Assembly (NCBI GenBank): GCA_902768125.1
Contig: CACXKA010000002.1
Location: 88,673-152,672, forward strand
Reading direction: 5' to 3'
Source of the DNA: an uncultured Bacteroidales bacterium
Lineage (GTDB): Bacteria > Bacteroidota > Bacteroidia > Bacteroidales > Bacteroidaceae
Length of the DNA stretch: 64,000 nucleotides
Below are positions 35,501 through 42,343 of the stretch, piece by piece. Numbering within the stretch: the first letter of the stretch is position 1; the number at the start of each line of letters is the position of its first letter. The notes beneath the pieces are model-generated. The model was not told the DNA's origin. It saw only the letters and a program-made list of their open reading frames with translations, and did no database searches. Position numbers and translations under genes: made by a program.

Positions 35501-35848
35501 ACTGCTTTCACTTGGGCGAGTCCATTGGGTGGTGCCACACGAATAGAAGAGCACCGTGCCGTCTGCCTTGCGATAGAGAGGAATCTCGGTGAGGTCATCG
35601 TCCAGGTTCTCGATGTTCGCTTCGGGCAGGAAGGGAAGGTTGTAGCCATAGAGACAGACCTTGGCGGGATTGCTGAATCCCATGCTTTTGAGGTTGGCAC
35701 TGGTGAGTTGATACACACCTTCCTTCTCCACGCGAATCTTCACCCACTTGCCCGTGGCGAGCTTGGAGTGCTCGGCATAACGAGATTGGGCATTGACGCA
35801 GAGTGCCAATGTCAGGAGGATGAAAAGGATGTATATCTTTCGTGTCAT
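32576..35848 (-). CDS. porU: Type IX secretion sortase PorU
   Basis: The 1090-residue protein is a gingipain-type C25 cysteine peptidase with a signal peptide ending near CVNAQ. H637 in NYTGHGAAY and C670 in VTAACDVTP form the catalytic dyad. After the protease domain come immunoglobulin-like modules and a C-terminal segment, VYDIFDMTGRKVYS ... LPPGIYVRHT, that looks like a type IX sorting domain. PorU removes such C-terminal signals from secreted proteins and attaches them to lipopolysaccharide. The neighbour porV supplies its partner. An upstream gap of 24 bases follows FAH. Confidence 0.93.
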   Translation of the reverse strand: MTRKIYILFILLTLALCVNAQSRYAEHSKLATGKWVKIRVEKEGVYQLTSANLKSMGFSNPAKVCLYGYNLPFLPEANIENLDDDLTEIPLYRKADGTVLFYSCGTTQWTRPSESSAYTHRNNPYSNYIYYFLTETTGTPATFSKTDAQTASSNIQKTYYAHALYEEDAFSFLNTGRTYFEAHDYANNPQKSYQLNFGNTTCGDVTIDVQFGAAGNSASTLDVSVNDNSMGTLPFASLANYAYAYVNNKTFTLYDQTLSSLNVKLKHTRTSGIAGHLDYIRATSEAQLSISGKDYLVFRPNTDGTSTFELAGATSSTAIWEVTTPSTTHELTGTLTGTTYSATASGAKFTNQYVAVNTNASFPTPQTVGNVAHQDLHALDSINLLIIVPANGKLTEQAQRLAAAHTQYDGIKCAVVEADKVYNEFSSGTPDATAYRRLMKMLYDKQYTASPLTGTQKGSLNLLLFGNCMWDNRFVTNGLTSKSQDDYLLAYESDNSWSHTDSYVAEEYFTLLADGKGISPLKELPDCGVGRLPVSFESDAKNVVDKLIRYMSNTYAGAWKNTICMMGDDDKTNIHMEDAENVLTNTQKNFPDYHYRRIYWDSYTVQQTATGNNYPDVYADINKIMQEGALIMNYTGHGAAYCLSHEQVLKTADFQKWESPRIPVWVTAACDVTPFDMNTENIGTEAILNKQGATVAFIGTARTVYSSPNRVINRNFMSHVLDTKNNGEHFTIGEALALAKADIIESKANGYISRLDSINKAHFVLLGDPAIKLITPTHKVKIDKFNGKSIDTTNPPTISAGETITVEGHIANTKGEKVSDFDGTVSTLIYDSEEHIVCKLNAGIDIEPYEYDDRTRILYAGTDSVKAGTFKFTFPVPLDINYSDLPGLINLYAINNKKDIEANGTFEDFLIGGTSTEEQTDTIGPSIAAFSNGHNVKEISYTNETPTLRIELSDESGINTTGNGLGHDIVAIIDNNEATTYTLNSYYSQSVGDYRSGTVTYTLPTLAAGKHTLVIRAFDTLNNMGSQAYSFEVVTGLTQVYDIFDMTGRKVYSSSEPKPSLPPGIYVRHTRLTSPKGDISTSSEKFISTQ

Positions 35849-35872
35849 ATATCTTCTCTAAACTCTCAGCCC

Positions 35873-36505
35873 TCACTTAATCTTCAGATCGAGTAGTTTC
35901 CTGTCGCCGATGTAGGCCTCAATCTTGTCACCTTCTTTCACGGCTCCGATGCCGTCGGGCGTGCCGGTGAAGATGAGGTCGCCTGTCTTGAGTGTGAAGA
36001 ACTTGGAGGCATAGGCAATGATGTGGTCGATGGTGTGGATCATGTCTGCCGTGTGTCCTGTCTGTCGGCGTTCGCCATTCAGGTCCATGTGGAAATGGAT
36101 GTCCTGCACGTCGCATCCCAGTTCTTCCTTCGTGATAAACTTGCCCAGGGCGGCACTGCCGTCAAAGCCCTTGCAACACTCCCAAGGCATGCCCTTCTCG
36201 CGGAGTTCCTTTTGTAACTCTCGTGCTGTGAAGTCAATGCCAACGGTCAGTTCGTTGTAGTAGCGATGGGCAAAGCGTTCGCTGATGTCCTTGCCTACAT
36301 GGGCAATCTTCACCACTATCTCGGTCTCATAGTCGAATCGCTCAGCAAAGTCGGGCACAAAAAATGGCTTCCCTGGCTGGATGATGCTCGAATCGAACTT
36401 GGAGAACAAGACGGGTTCTGAATGTAGTAACGAATTTTGTTCCTCTTTAGTGTGTAACTCGTCAATATGTTTGGCATAGTTCATGCCGACAGCGAGAATC
36501 TTCAT
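35873..36505 (-). CDS. Fumarylacetoacetate hydrolase family protein
   Basis: The 210-residue protein has the FAH fold: KILAVGMNYAKH at the N-terminus, the metal-binding acidic residues in YETEIVVKI, and GIDFTARELQ plus GDLIFTGTPDGIG near the end. Close families include acylpyruvases and oxaloacetate tautomerase/decarboxylase-type enzymes. It probably acts on a short acylpyruvate or oxaloacetate in the cytoplasm; the substrate is not determinable here. It lies seven bases after rseP and 24 bases before porU, a housekeeping gene inside an envelope operon. Confidence 0.85.
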   Translation of the reverse strand: MKILAVGMNYAKHIDELHTKEEQNSLLHSEPVLFSKFDSSIIQPGKPFFVPDFAERFDYETEIVVKIAHVGKDISERFAHRYYNELTVGIDFTARELQKELREKGMPWECCKGFDGSAALGKFITKEELGCDVQDIHFHMDLNGERRQTGHTADMIHTIDHIIAYASKFFTLKTGDLIFTGTPDGIGAVKEGDKIEAYIGDRKLLDLKIK

Positions 36506-36511
36506 GAGCCT

Positions 36512-37987
36512 TTACAATCCGAAAATCCTTAAAATGTCGTTCAGTTGTGCCAACACCATGAGGGCGAGCAGGAGATACATGCCAAAGTATTGAACCACCA
36601 GGAGGAAGTTGTCGTTCAGACGCTTGCCGGTGAGGAGTTCGAACGTGGCGAAGAGGGCATGACCGCCATCCAGTGCGGGGATGGGCAGCACGTTGACGAA
36701 GCCCAGGGCGATGGAGAGGAAAGCGGTGAGCAACCAGAAGCGTTGCCAGTTCCAGGCATCGGGGAAGATGTTGCCGATGCTGATGAAACCACCCACCTGA
36801 CGTGCACCTTTCTTCGTGAAGATATATTTCATTTGGTCGGCATAGCTGGTCAGCGTGTTCCAGCCATACTTCACACCAGCGGGGAACGACTCGAAGAATC
36901 CGTAGGTCTTCGTCGTGATGTTGTCTTGATAAGGCATCGCATTGGCAAAGCCCAGCGTGAACTCTGGGGTGAGGGTCACCTCCTTGGTCACGGAGTCGTT
37001 CAGCACGAGCGTGATTTGTCTTGCCTTGAGGCTGTCGCCGAAGTTGGCGTTCTCAGGCAGGTTCTTCTGCAAGGCGACGAGTGCGTTCTGGAAATCGTTG
37101 AAGTCGCCCACCTCGATGCCGTTGATGGAGCAGATCTTGTCGGTCTTCTTCAAGCCCATGTCCTCGGCTGGGGAGCCTGGGATGATGCTGTCGATGGCAA
37201 GAGGCGCCAGCATGGTGGCATAGAGAGGCTGCTCAATCATGTCGAGCAAGGAAAGCTTCTCGGGCATGTTGATGACCACCTCTTTCCCGTCACGAAGCAC
37301 AGTCACGGTCTTGGCGTTCGACATCTCCTGCAACACGGAAGTGCTCCACGACTCCACCACGTCCTCGTCGGTCTTGATGATGATGTCGCCGTCGCGGAAA
37401 CCGTCAGCCTTTGCCTGTTCGGAGAACTTCATGCCGTAGCTCATGTCCTCGCTCTTCACGAAGCTTTCGCCCCAGGTGAACAGCACCATGGCATAGATGA
37501 CGAAGGCGGTGATGAAGTTCATGATGATGCCGCCGAGCATGATGATGAGGCGTTGCCAAGCGGGGTGAGTGCGGAACTCCCAGGGTTCGCCCTTCACCTC
37601 GGAATTCTTGATGATGATGTTCTTCATCAGCTGTGGCAACTGCTTCCAGAAGCTCTTCTGGCTGCCGTCCTCCTTGAAGGAAGACTCGTCCACCATGCCT
37701 GAGATGCTCACGTAGCCGCCCAGTGGGATCCAGCCGATGCCGTATTCCGTTCCTTCGTATTCGTAGGAACCATTTTCCAGTTTCTTGGCGGGTGCCTTTC
37801 CGACGAGCTTGCGCCACCAGTTGCTGTAGGTGCTGAAGATGCTGAATTTCCAGTCGAAGAAGAGGTAGAACTTCTCCACTCTTACCTTGAATATCTTTGC
37901 TGCAAAGAAGTGTCCACCCTCGTGCAGGATGATGAGCAATGCGAGGGCAACGATGAGTTGCAGTCCTTTGATGAGAATCGTGTCCAT
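36512..37987 (-). CDS. rseP: Site-2 metalloprotease RseP
   Basis: The 491-residue membrane protease has the zinc motif HEGGH (H22, E23, H26) in the first membrane helix, two PDZ-like regions (about 195-350, with the GSPAEDMGLKKTDKI block) and the second conserved motif PALDGGH near the C-terminus. Site-2 proteases cut single-span anti-sigma factors after a first cut in the periplasm and release the sigma factor. It is about 40 residues longer than E. coli RseP. The dxr-rseP pair is conserved in many bacteria; here the gap is six bases. Confidence 0.92.
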   Translation of the reverse strand: MDTILIKGLQLIVALALLIILHEGGHFFAAKIFKVRVEKFYLFFDWKFSIFSTYSNWWRKLVGKAPAKKLENGSYEYEGTEYGIGWIPLGGYVSISGMVDESSFKEDGSQKSFWKQLPQLMKNIIIKNSEVKGEPWEFRTHPAWQRLIIMLGGIIMNFITAFVIYAMVLFTWGESFVKSEDMSYGMKFSEQAKADGFRDGDIIIKTDEDVVESWSTSVLQEMSNAKTVTVLRDGKEVVINMPEKLSLLDMIEQPLYATMLAPLAIDSIIPGSPAEDMGLKKTDKICSINGIEVGDFNDFQNALVALQKNLPENANFGDSLKARQITLVLNDSVTKEVTLTPEFTLGFANAMPYQDNITTKTYGFFESFPAGVKYGWNTLTSYADQMKYIFTKKGARQVGGFISIGNIFPDAWNWQRFWLLTAFLSIALGFVNVLPIPALDGGHALFATFELLTGKRLNDNFLLVVQYFGMYLLLALMVLAQLNDILRIFGL

Positions 37988-37993
37988 TTAATA

Positions 37994-39136
37994 TTATAAT
38001 AATGTGGAAGCGTACTGTCTCGCTTCTTTATCGGTTTGTAAATAGGTTTCCAATGCGTTGTCGGTGGTGAAGCTGATCTTCGCCATCGTCTGCTCGATGA
38101 TGTCGGCAATCTGCTCGTAGCCGATGCGGTCGTCGATGAAAGCGCGGTTGGCAATCTCGTTGGCGGCATTCACGATGCAGGGCATGTTGCCACCTTGCCT
38201 GAGGGCTTCGTATGCCAGACCCAGACAGCGGAAGCGTTCCGTGTCGGGCTTCTCGAAGGTCAGGTCCTTCAGCATGAAGAGGTCGAGACGCTCGCCGTTC
38301 AAAGAGAGTCGCCTTGGATAGCTGAATGCGTACTGGATGGGCAGGCGCATGTCGGGCACGCCGAGCTGAGCCTTCACCGCTCCGTCCTCAAACTGCACGG
38401 CGCTGTGGATGACCGACTGGGGATGCACCACCACCTGAATCTGCTCGGGCTTCACGCCGAAGAGCCACTTTGCTTCGATCACCTCGAAACCCTTGTTCAT
38501 CAACGTGGCTGAGTCGATGGTGATTTTCGCACCCATGTTCCAAGTGGGGTGGGCGAGGGCGTCTGCCTTCGTCACCGTCTTGAGCTGCTCCTTGGTGAAA
38601 TGACGGAACGGACCGCCACTGCACGTGAGCAATATCTTGTCGATGCGGTTGCCGGGTTCCAGACATTGGAAGATGGCAGAGTGTTCAGAGTCCACGGGTA
38701 GGATGGGCACCTGGTTCTCGTTTGCCAGACGGGTGATGAGGTCGCCCGCCACCACCAGCGTCTCCTTGTTTGCCAGGGCAATCATCTTCTTCGCCTTGAT
38801 GGCGGCGATGGTCGGTTCCAGTCCTGCGAATCCCACCATCGATGCCAGCACGATGTCCACGTTGTCGTCCTGCACCACCTGACAGAGCGCGTCGGCTCCC
38901 GTATACACCTTGATGGGCAAGTCCTCCAGCCCCTCCTTCACCTTCTCGTAGTTTTCCTCCTTGGCGATGACCACCGCTGCGGGGTTGTATTGCCTTGCCT
39001 GCTCGATGAGCAAGTCGGCATTGTTGTAGGCTGTCAGCACGTATGCCTCATACAGGTCTGAGTGCTGTCCGATCACATCCAGCGCCTGCGTGCCGATGCT
39101 TCCCGTCGACCCTAATATACATATTCTTTTCTTCAT
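37994..39136 (-). CDS. dxr: 1-Deoxy-D-xylulose 5-phosphate reductoisomerase
   Basis: The 380-residue enzyme makes methylerythritol phosphate, the committed step of isoprenoid synthesis. The NADPH motif GSTGSIGTQALD follows the start, and the substrate/metal region reads LPVDSEHSAIFQ. I start at the ATG at 39136 (MKKRICILG), not at an upstream in-frame ATG at 39166, because the latter lies inside the -7 promoter element (39164-39171). It is the first gene of the dxr-rseP-FAH-porU-porV-ispF run, so isoprenoid synthesis and the envelope secretion machine are likely cotranscribed. Confidence 0.94.
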   Translation of the reverse strand: MKKRICILGSTGSIGTQALDVIGQHSDLYEAYVLTAYNNADLLIEQARQYNPAAVVIAKEENYEKVKEGLEDLPIKVYTGADALCQVVQDDNVDIVLASMVGFAGLEPTIAAIKAKKMIALANKETLVVAGDLITRLANENQVPILPVDSEHSAIFQCLEPGNRIDKILLTCSGGPFRHFTKEQLKTVTKADALAHPTWNMGAKITIDSATLMNKGFEVIEAKWLFGVKPEQIQVVVHPQSVIHSAVQFEDGAVKAQLGVPDMRLPIQYAFSYPRRLSLNGERLDLFMLKDLTFEKPDTERFRCLGLAYEALRQGGNMPCIVNAANEIANRAFIDDRIGYEQIADIIEQTMAKISFTTDNALETYLQTDKEARQYASTLL

Positions 39137-39163
39137 AAGTCGTTCGAACGAAGTTTTCGAGTG

Positions 39164-39195
39164 CAAAGGTACGATTAAGTGAGGGAAAAACCAAA
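39164..39195 (-). promoter_or_regulatory. Promoter of the dxr-ispF run
   Basis: On the minus strand TTTG (39192-39195) and TACCTTTG (39164-39171) are 20 bases apart. The adjacent motif CTCACTTAATCG is shared with the cassette copies at 18314-18344 and 39243-39275. Confidence 0.85.
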
Positions 39196-39242
39196 TATAT
39201 TTGATTTTTTCCGAACGTGAGTACTTTCGGCGTAGCCAACGG

Positions 39243-39275
39243 TACGATTAAGTGAGCACAATACAAAGGAAAAAC
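39243..39275 (-). repeat. Promoter-like repeat cassette copy 2, with damaged -7 element
   Basis: These 33 bases are identical to 18320-18352. Here the -7 element reads TACCGTTG instead of TAnCTTTG, one base off the consensus TTTG, so this copy is probably inactive. The intact dxr promoter is a second, partial copy about 70 bases closer to the gene. Confidence 0.8.
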
Positions 39276-39386
39276 CTGAGTTTTAACTTTTATTGTCGAG
39301 TATGGATACGAATAGAATAGGATAGGGGGAAATAACTGGGCATGTTTTTTGTATGTACAAGAAGCAGATAGATAAAATAATGGGTT

Positions 39387-39620
39387 ATGAAAAGCAAGAG
39401 AAGGTTTTGCGAAGCGACAGATGGGCCTGTCATCAGGCGATGGTATGCACGGATGCGGACGGCGGACTTGGCACGGAAGATGGGGCTGACGGTGAGGCAG
39501 ATAACGAACTATGTGTATCGGTGGAATTGGGAGCCTTGGGCACGGAAACTGGCATCGGTGCTGTCGAAGGAAAACCGTGAGAATGGGAAAAGAGGCGGAC
39601 GGCCGAAGAAAAAATCATGA
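39387..39620 (+). CDS. Small putative DNA-binding protein (helix-turn-helix-like)
   Basis: The 77-residue protein is very basic. Its middle, ADLARKMGLTVRQITNYVYR, has the spacing of a helix-turn-helix, and the end, NGKRGGRPKKKS, is an AT-hook-like GRP-K tail that could bind the minor groove. I do not recognise a family. Overlapping frames on this strand encode longer but less plausible sequences. It lies upstream of the 22-bp tandem array and the HU-like gene, and both encoded proteins would be DNA-binding. No clear -7 element precedes it. Confidence 0.5.
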   Translation: MKSKRRFCEATDGPVIRRWYARMRTADLARKMGLTVRQITNYVYRWNWEPWARKLASVLSKENRENGKRGGRPKKKS

Positions 39621-39685
39621 AGAAAAAAGCGAATACTTTTTTCGGGTGACAACTTCTTCGTTCCTTTGCCGACGCAAGTTGACGA

Positions 39686-39826
39686 GTGAGTGCACCCGAT
39701 TGGTCAAGTGGGTGCAGCCGATTGAACGACTGAGTGCAGCCGATTGAGCAATCGAGTGCACCCGATTGAGCAACTGAGTGCAGCCGATTGAACAACTGAG
39801 TGCACCCGATTGAGACATCGGGTGGA
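39686..39826. repeat. Tandem array of a 22-bp unit
   Basis: Six full units begin at 39686, 39708, 39730, 39752, 39774 and 39796, with a partial unit ending near 39826. Each contains GTGCA, then C or G, then CCGATTG; this base runs C, G, G, C, G, C over the units. Copies differ at few positions, chiefly this base and the junctions. The array lies in the leader of the HU-like gene. Confidence 0.9.
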
Positions 39827-39868
39827 GAGTATATAAAATTCATGTTTAACTAATTTAATCTTTTTATC

Positions 39869-40384
39869 ATGGCTCAATTAAAATTGAAGATTAAGAAGGC
39901 GGGAGGCAAGAACCCCGTGACCAAGCAAATGGGCTTCGTGGCCCGAGTGTTGACCAATGGAACTGCTGACTTCGACGACATTGTGAAGGAGGCTGGACAC
40001 AACACCACCATGCATAAGGCAGAGTTGAGAATGGCTTTCGAACTTTGCATCGACAGCGTTGCCGAGATGCTGAAGCAGGGCTACATCATCGATCTGGGTC
40101 CCATCGGCAAGCTCTACCCAAGCTGTACGAGCGGCTGGTACGAGAAAGCCGAAGACCTGAAACTTGAAAATGTGAAGCCCGGACTCTACTACCGTGCCGG
40201 CGACGAAGTGGAATCCGCCGTCAAGGCTGCCAAGCTCGTTTGGGCAAAAGCCGAGGATGAGGAGGAAGAGGAAGAGAATGGAGGCGGCTCTCCAAGCGGT
40301 GGCGACACTCCTGGTGGTGACGATAACGGAGGCTCCGGTGGTGGCAACAACGGCGGAAGTGGCGGCTTCGACACAGGCGACTAA
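39869..40384 (+). CDS. HU/IHF-like DNA-binding protein with acidic and Gly-rich tail
   Basis: The 171-residue protein has an HU-like domain (about 1-120) of the Bacteroidetes variant: FVARVLTNGTADFDDIVKEA, then IDLGPIGKLYPSC, seen in parts. It then has an acidic run (EDEEEEEEN) and a tail of about 40 residues made mostly of Gly, Asp, Ser and Asn, which is probably disordered. Such proteins bend or coat DNA; the tail may tune binding or phase behaviour, which is inference. A weak TTCCTTTG (39661-39668) lies before the tandem array, about 200 bases upstream. The stop codon is the first three bases of the palindrome 40382-40517. Confidence 0.8.
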   Translation: MAQLKLKIKKAGGKNPVTKQMGFVARVLTNGTADFDDIVKEAGHNTTMHKAELRMAFELCIDSVAEMLKQGYIIDLGPIGKLYPSCTSGWYEKAEDLKLENVKPGLYYRAGDEVESAVKAAKLVWAKAEDEEEEEENGGGSPSGGDTPGGDDNGGSGGGNNGGSGGFDTGD

Positions 40385-40517
40385 ACATCGCCCCGTTGGG
40401 GCAAATTGAACGAACCTTTAGCTCGGCGTAGCCAATCGAACGAATAAAAGAAACGAATGAGTCACGATTGGCTCATTCGTTTTATTCGTTTCATTTGCCC
40501 AGAATGGGCGATGTTTA
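40382..40517. terminator. Large symmetric inverted repeat holding both convergent stop codons
   Basis: Outer arms 40382-40414 and 40485-40517 (33 bases, about six mismatches) both begin TAAACATCGCCC as read from their own gene. The TAA is the stop of the HU-like gene on one side and of rimM on the other. An inner perfect 11-base stem (40451-40461 with 40472-40482) lies in the middle, and each arm also has its own GCCC/GGGC hairpin. The region should end transcription in both directions. Confidence 0.8.
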
Positions 40518-41039
40518 CAGTTCCAGCAGTCCGACGGGCAAGTCCATGACCATTGTCTTCTCTTCCTGTTGAATCTCGGCGATGAACTCTTCGTGGGCAG
40601 GAATCATCACTTCGCTGCCGTCGGGACGGGTGACGATGAAGAGCCAGTTGTCTGTCTGGTCATCGATGGCGGTGATGGTGCCAATCTCCTGATTGTTGTC
40701 TCCGTCCATCATGCGGAAACCGATGAAGTAGTGGAGCGACACCTCGTCCTCGTCGAGTTCTTCCTGGTATTTCTTTTCGAAGAAGACGGGGCTGTTGACC
40801 AGCATCTGCACTGCCTCAATGCTGTCGATGTCCTCCAGCTTCACGATGGCGGTGGTGTCGCTGCGGAATCGGTATTCCTCGATGAAAAAAGGAACGAGGA
40901 TGCCTTCGATTTCACATATTATATATTCACAGTCGGCGCGGTCCCACACATCATCGGTGAACTGAAAGTTGATTTCTCCCTTCAGTCCGTGTGCCTTGCC
41001 CATGCGGCCAATCTGATATACGTCTTCTTGCTTAATCAT
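40515..41039 (-). CDS. rimM: 16S rRNA processing protein RimM
   Basis: The 174-residue protein has the RimM N-terminal barrel (VYQIGRMGKAHGLKGEINF, in the usual pattern) and a C-terminal PRC-barrel with MIPAHEEFI. RimM helps mature the head of the 30S ribosomal subunit. It follows murA with an ATGA overlap, so the two are translationally coupled. The acidic composition and length are usual for the family. The gene ends in the palindrome shared with the HU-like gene. Confidence 0.92.
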   Translation of the reverse strand: MIKQEDVYQIGRMGKAHGLKGEINFQFTDDVWDRADCEYIICEIEGILVPFFIEEYRFRSDTTAIVKLEDIDSIEAVQMLVNSPVFFEKKYQEELDEDEVSLHYFIGFRMMDGDNNQEIGTITAIDDQTDNWLFIVTRPDGSEVMIPAHEEFIAEIQQEEKTMVMDLPVGLLEL

Positions 41040-42343
41040 TGTATGCGTTTGATGGCTGCTCCGAGTGCCGTTAAGCGTCCTTCGATGTCTTCGTAGCCGC
41101 GGTCAATCTGCTCGATGTTGCTGATCATGCTGACGCCGTTGGCTGACATGGCAGCGATGAGCAGGGCGATGCCGGCACGGATGTCGGGACTGGACATGCG
41201 GGAGCCACGAAGCTTCATCTGGTTGTCGTGTCCGACGACGACGGCACGGTGGGGGTCGCAGAGGATGATCTGGGCACCCATGTCGATGAGCTTGTCGACG
41301 AAGAAGAGGCGGCTCTCGAACATCTTTTGATGGATGAGCACGGAACCCTTGGCTTGAGTGGCGACCACGAGCATGATGCTGAGCAGGTCGGGCGTGAGTC
41401 CCGGCCATGGAGCATCGGCGATGGACATGGTGCTGCCGTCCATGAAGGACTGCACCTCGTAGTGCAGGTGCTCGGGAATGTGGATGTCGTCGCCCACTCG
41501 CTCGATGGTGATGCCCAGACGTCGGAATGCCTGGGGAATGATGCCGAGGTTGTCGTAGCTGACATTCTTGATGGTGATGTCGCTGCCTGTCATGGCTGCC
41601 ATGCCGATGAAGGAGCCGACCTCAATCATGTCGGGCAGGATGGTGTGGTCGGTGCCGTGCAGCTGGCTGACGCCCTCGATGGTGAGGAGGTTGGAACTGA
41701 TGCCCGAAATCTTGGCACCCATGGCATTGAGCATCTGGCAGAGCTGCTGGATGTAGGGTTCGCAGGCAGCGTTGTAGATGGTGGTGGTGCCCTTGGCGAG
41801 CACGGCAGTCATGATGATGTTGGCGGTGCCGGTCACACTGGCTTCGTCGAGGAGCATGTAGGTGCCCTGCAACTCGTTGGCGTCAATCTCATAGACGCCA
41901 CGCTCGACGCAGTAGTTGAACTTGGCACCCAGTTCCTGAATGCCCAGGAAGTGAGTGTCGAGACGGCGACGCCCAATCTGGTCACCGCCGGGCTTTGCCA
42001 CACACGCCTTGTGGAAACGTGCCAACAGCGGACCCAGCACGAGGATGCTGCCGCGCAATGCCTGGCAACGCTGCACGAACTCCTGACTGCCCAGGTATTC
42101 CATGTCGAGCTGGTCGGCCTGGAACTGCCATGCGTGGTCGCCCAAGTCCGTCACTCGCACGCCCATCTTGCTGAGCAGTCCGATGAGGTTGTTCACGTCG
42201 AGGATGTTGGGCACATTCCGGATGATGACAGGTTCGGCTGTGAGCAGAATGGCAGAGATGACCTCCAGAGCCTCGTTCTTCGCGCCCTGAGGAGTGATTT
42301 CGCCATGCAGCTTGTGTCCGCCTTCTATGATGAATGAAGCCAT
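41036..42343 (-). CDS. murA: UDP-N-acetylglucosamine 1-carboxyvinyltransferase with Asp at the catalytic Cys position
   Basis: The 435-residue enzyme starts peptidoglycan precursor synthesis by adding enolpyruvate to UDP-GlcNAc. The UDP-GlcNAc-binding K22 and N23 (PQGAKNEAL) and the closing IDRGYEDIE motif are present. In the active-site loop, GGDQIGRRRLD replaces the GGCTIGARPVD of E. coli, so D121 aligns with catalytic Cys115. Cys-to-Asp enzymes are known to be active and insensitive to fosfomycin in mycobacteria and chlamydia, so the same is expected here. The gene is preceded by DUF4290 with no gap and overlaps rimM. Confidence 0.94.
   Translation of the reverse strand: MASFIIEGGHKLHGEITPQGAKNEALEVISAILLTAEPVIIRNVPNILDVNNLIGLLSKMGVRVTDLGDHAWQFQADQLDMEYLGSQEFVQRCQALRGSILVLGPLLARFHKACVAKPGGDQIGRRRLDTHFLGIQELGAKFNYCVERGVYEIDANELQGTYMLLDEASVTGTANIIMTAVLAKGTTTIYNAACEPYIQQLCQMLNAMGAKISGISSNLLTIEGVSQLHGTDHTILPDMIEVGSFIGMAAMTGSDITIKNVSYDNLGIIPQAFRRLGITIERVGDDIHIPEHLHYEVQSFMDGSTMSIADAPWPGLTPDLLSIMLVVATQAKGSVLIHQKMFESRLFFVDKLIDMGAQIILCDPHRAVVVGHDNQMKLRGSRMSSPDIRAGIALLIAAMSANGVSMISNIEQIDRGYEDIEGRLTALGAAIKRIQ

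Noticed and set aside
39137-39166. Ten-residue N-terminal extension of Dxr
   Set aside because: The upstream ATG lies within the -7 promoter element, so it cannot be on the transcript.
39686-39826. CRISPR array
   Set aside because: The units are contiguous 22-base tandems without unique spacers, and no cas genes are near.
39433-39843. Minus-strand frame over the 22-bp array giving a repetitive SIGCTQ/NRLHS-type peptide
   Set aside because: The peptide repeat merely reflects the DNA repeat, and the frame overlaps the better-supported plus-strand small protein.
41228-42337. 369-codon plus-strand frame opposite murA
   Set aside because: Antisense shadow of murA with biased composition; no start context.
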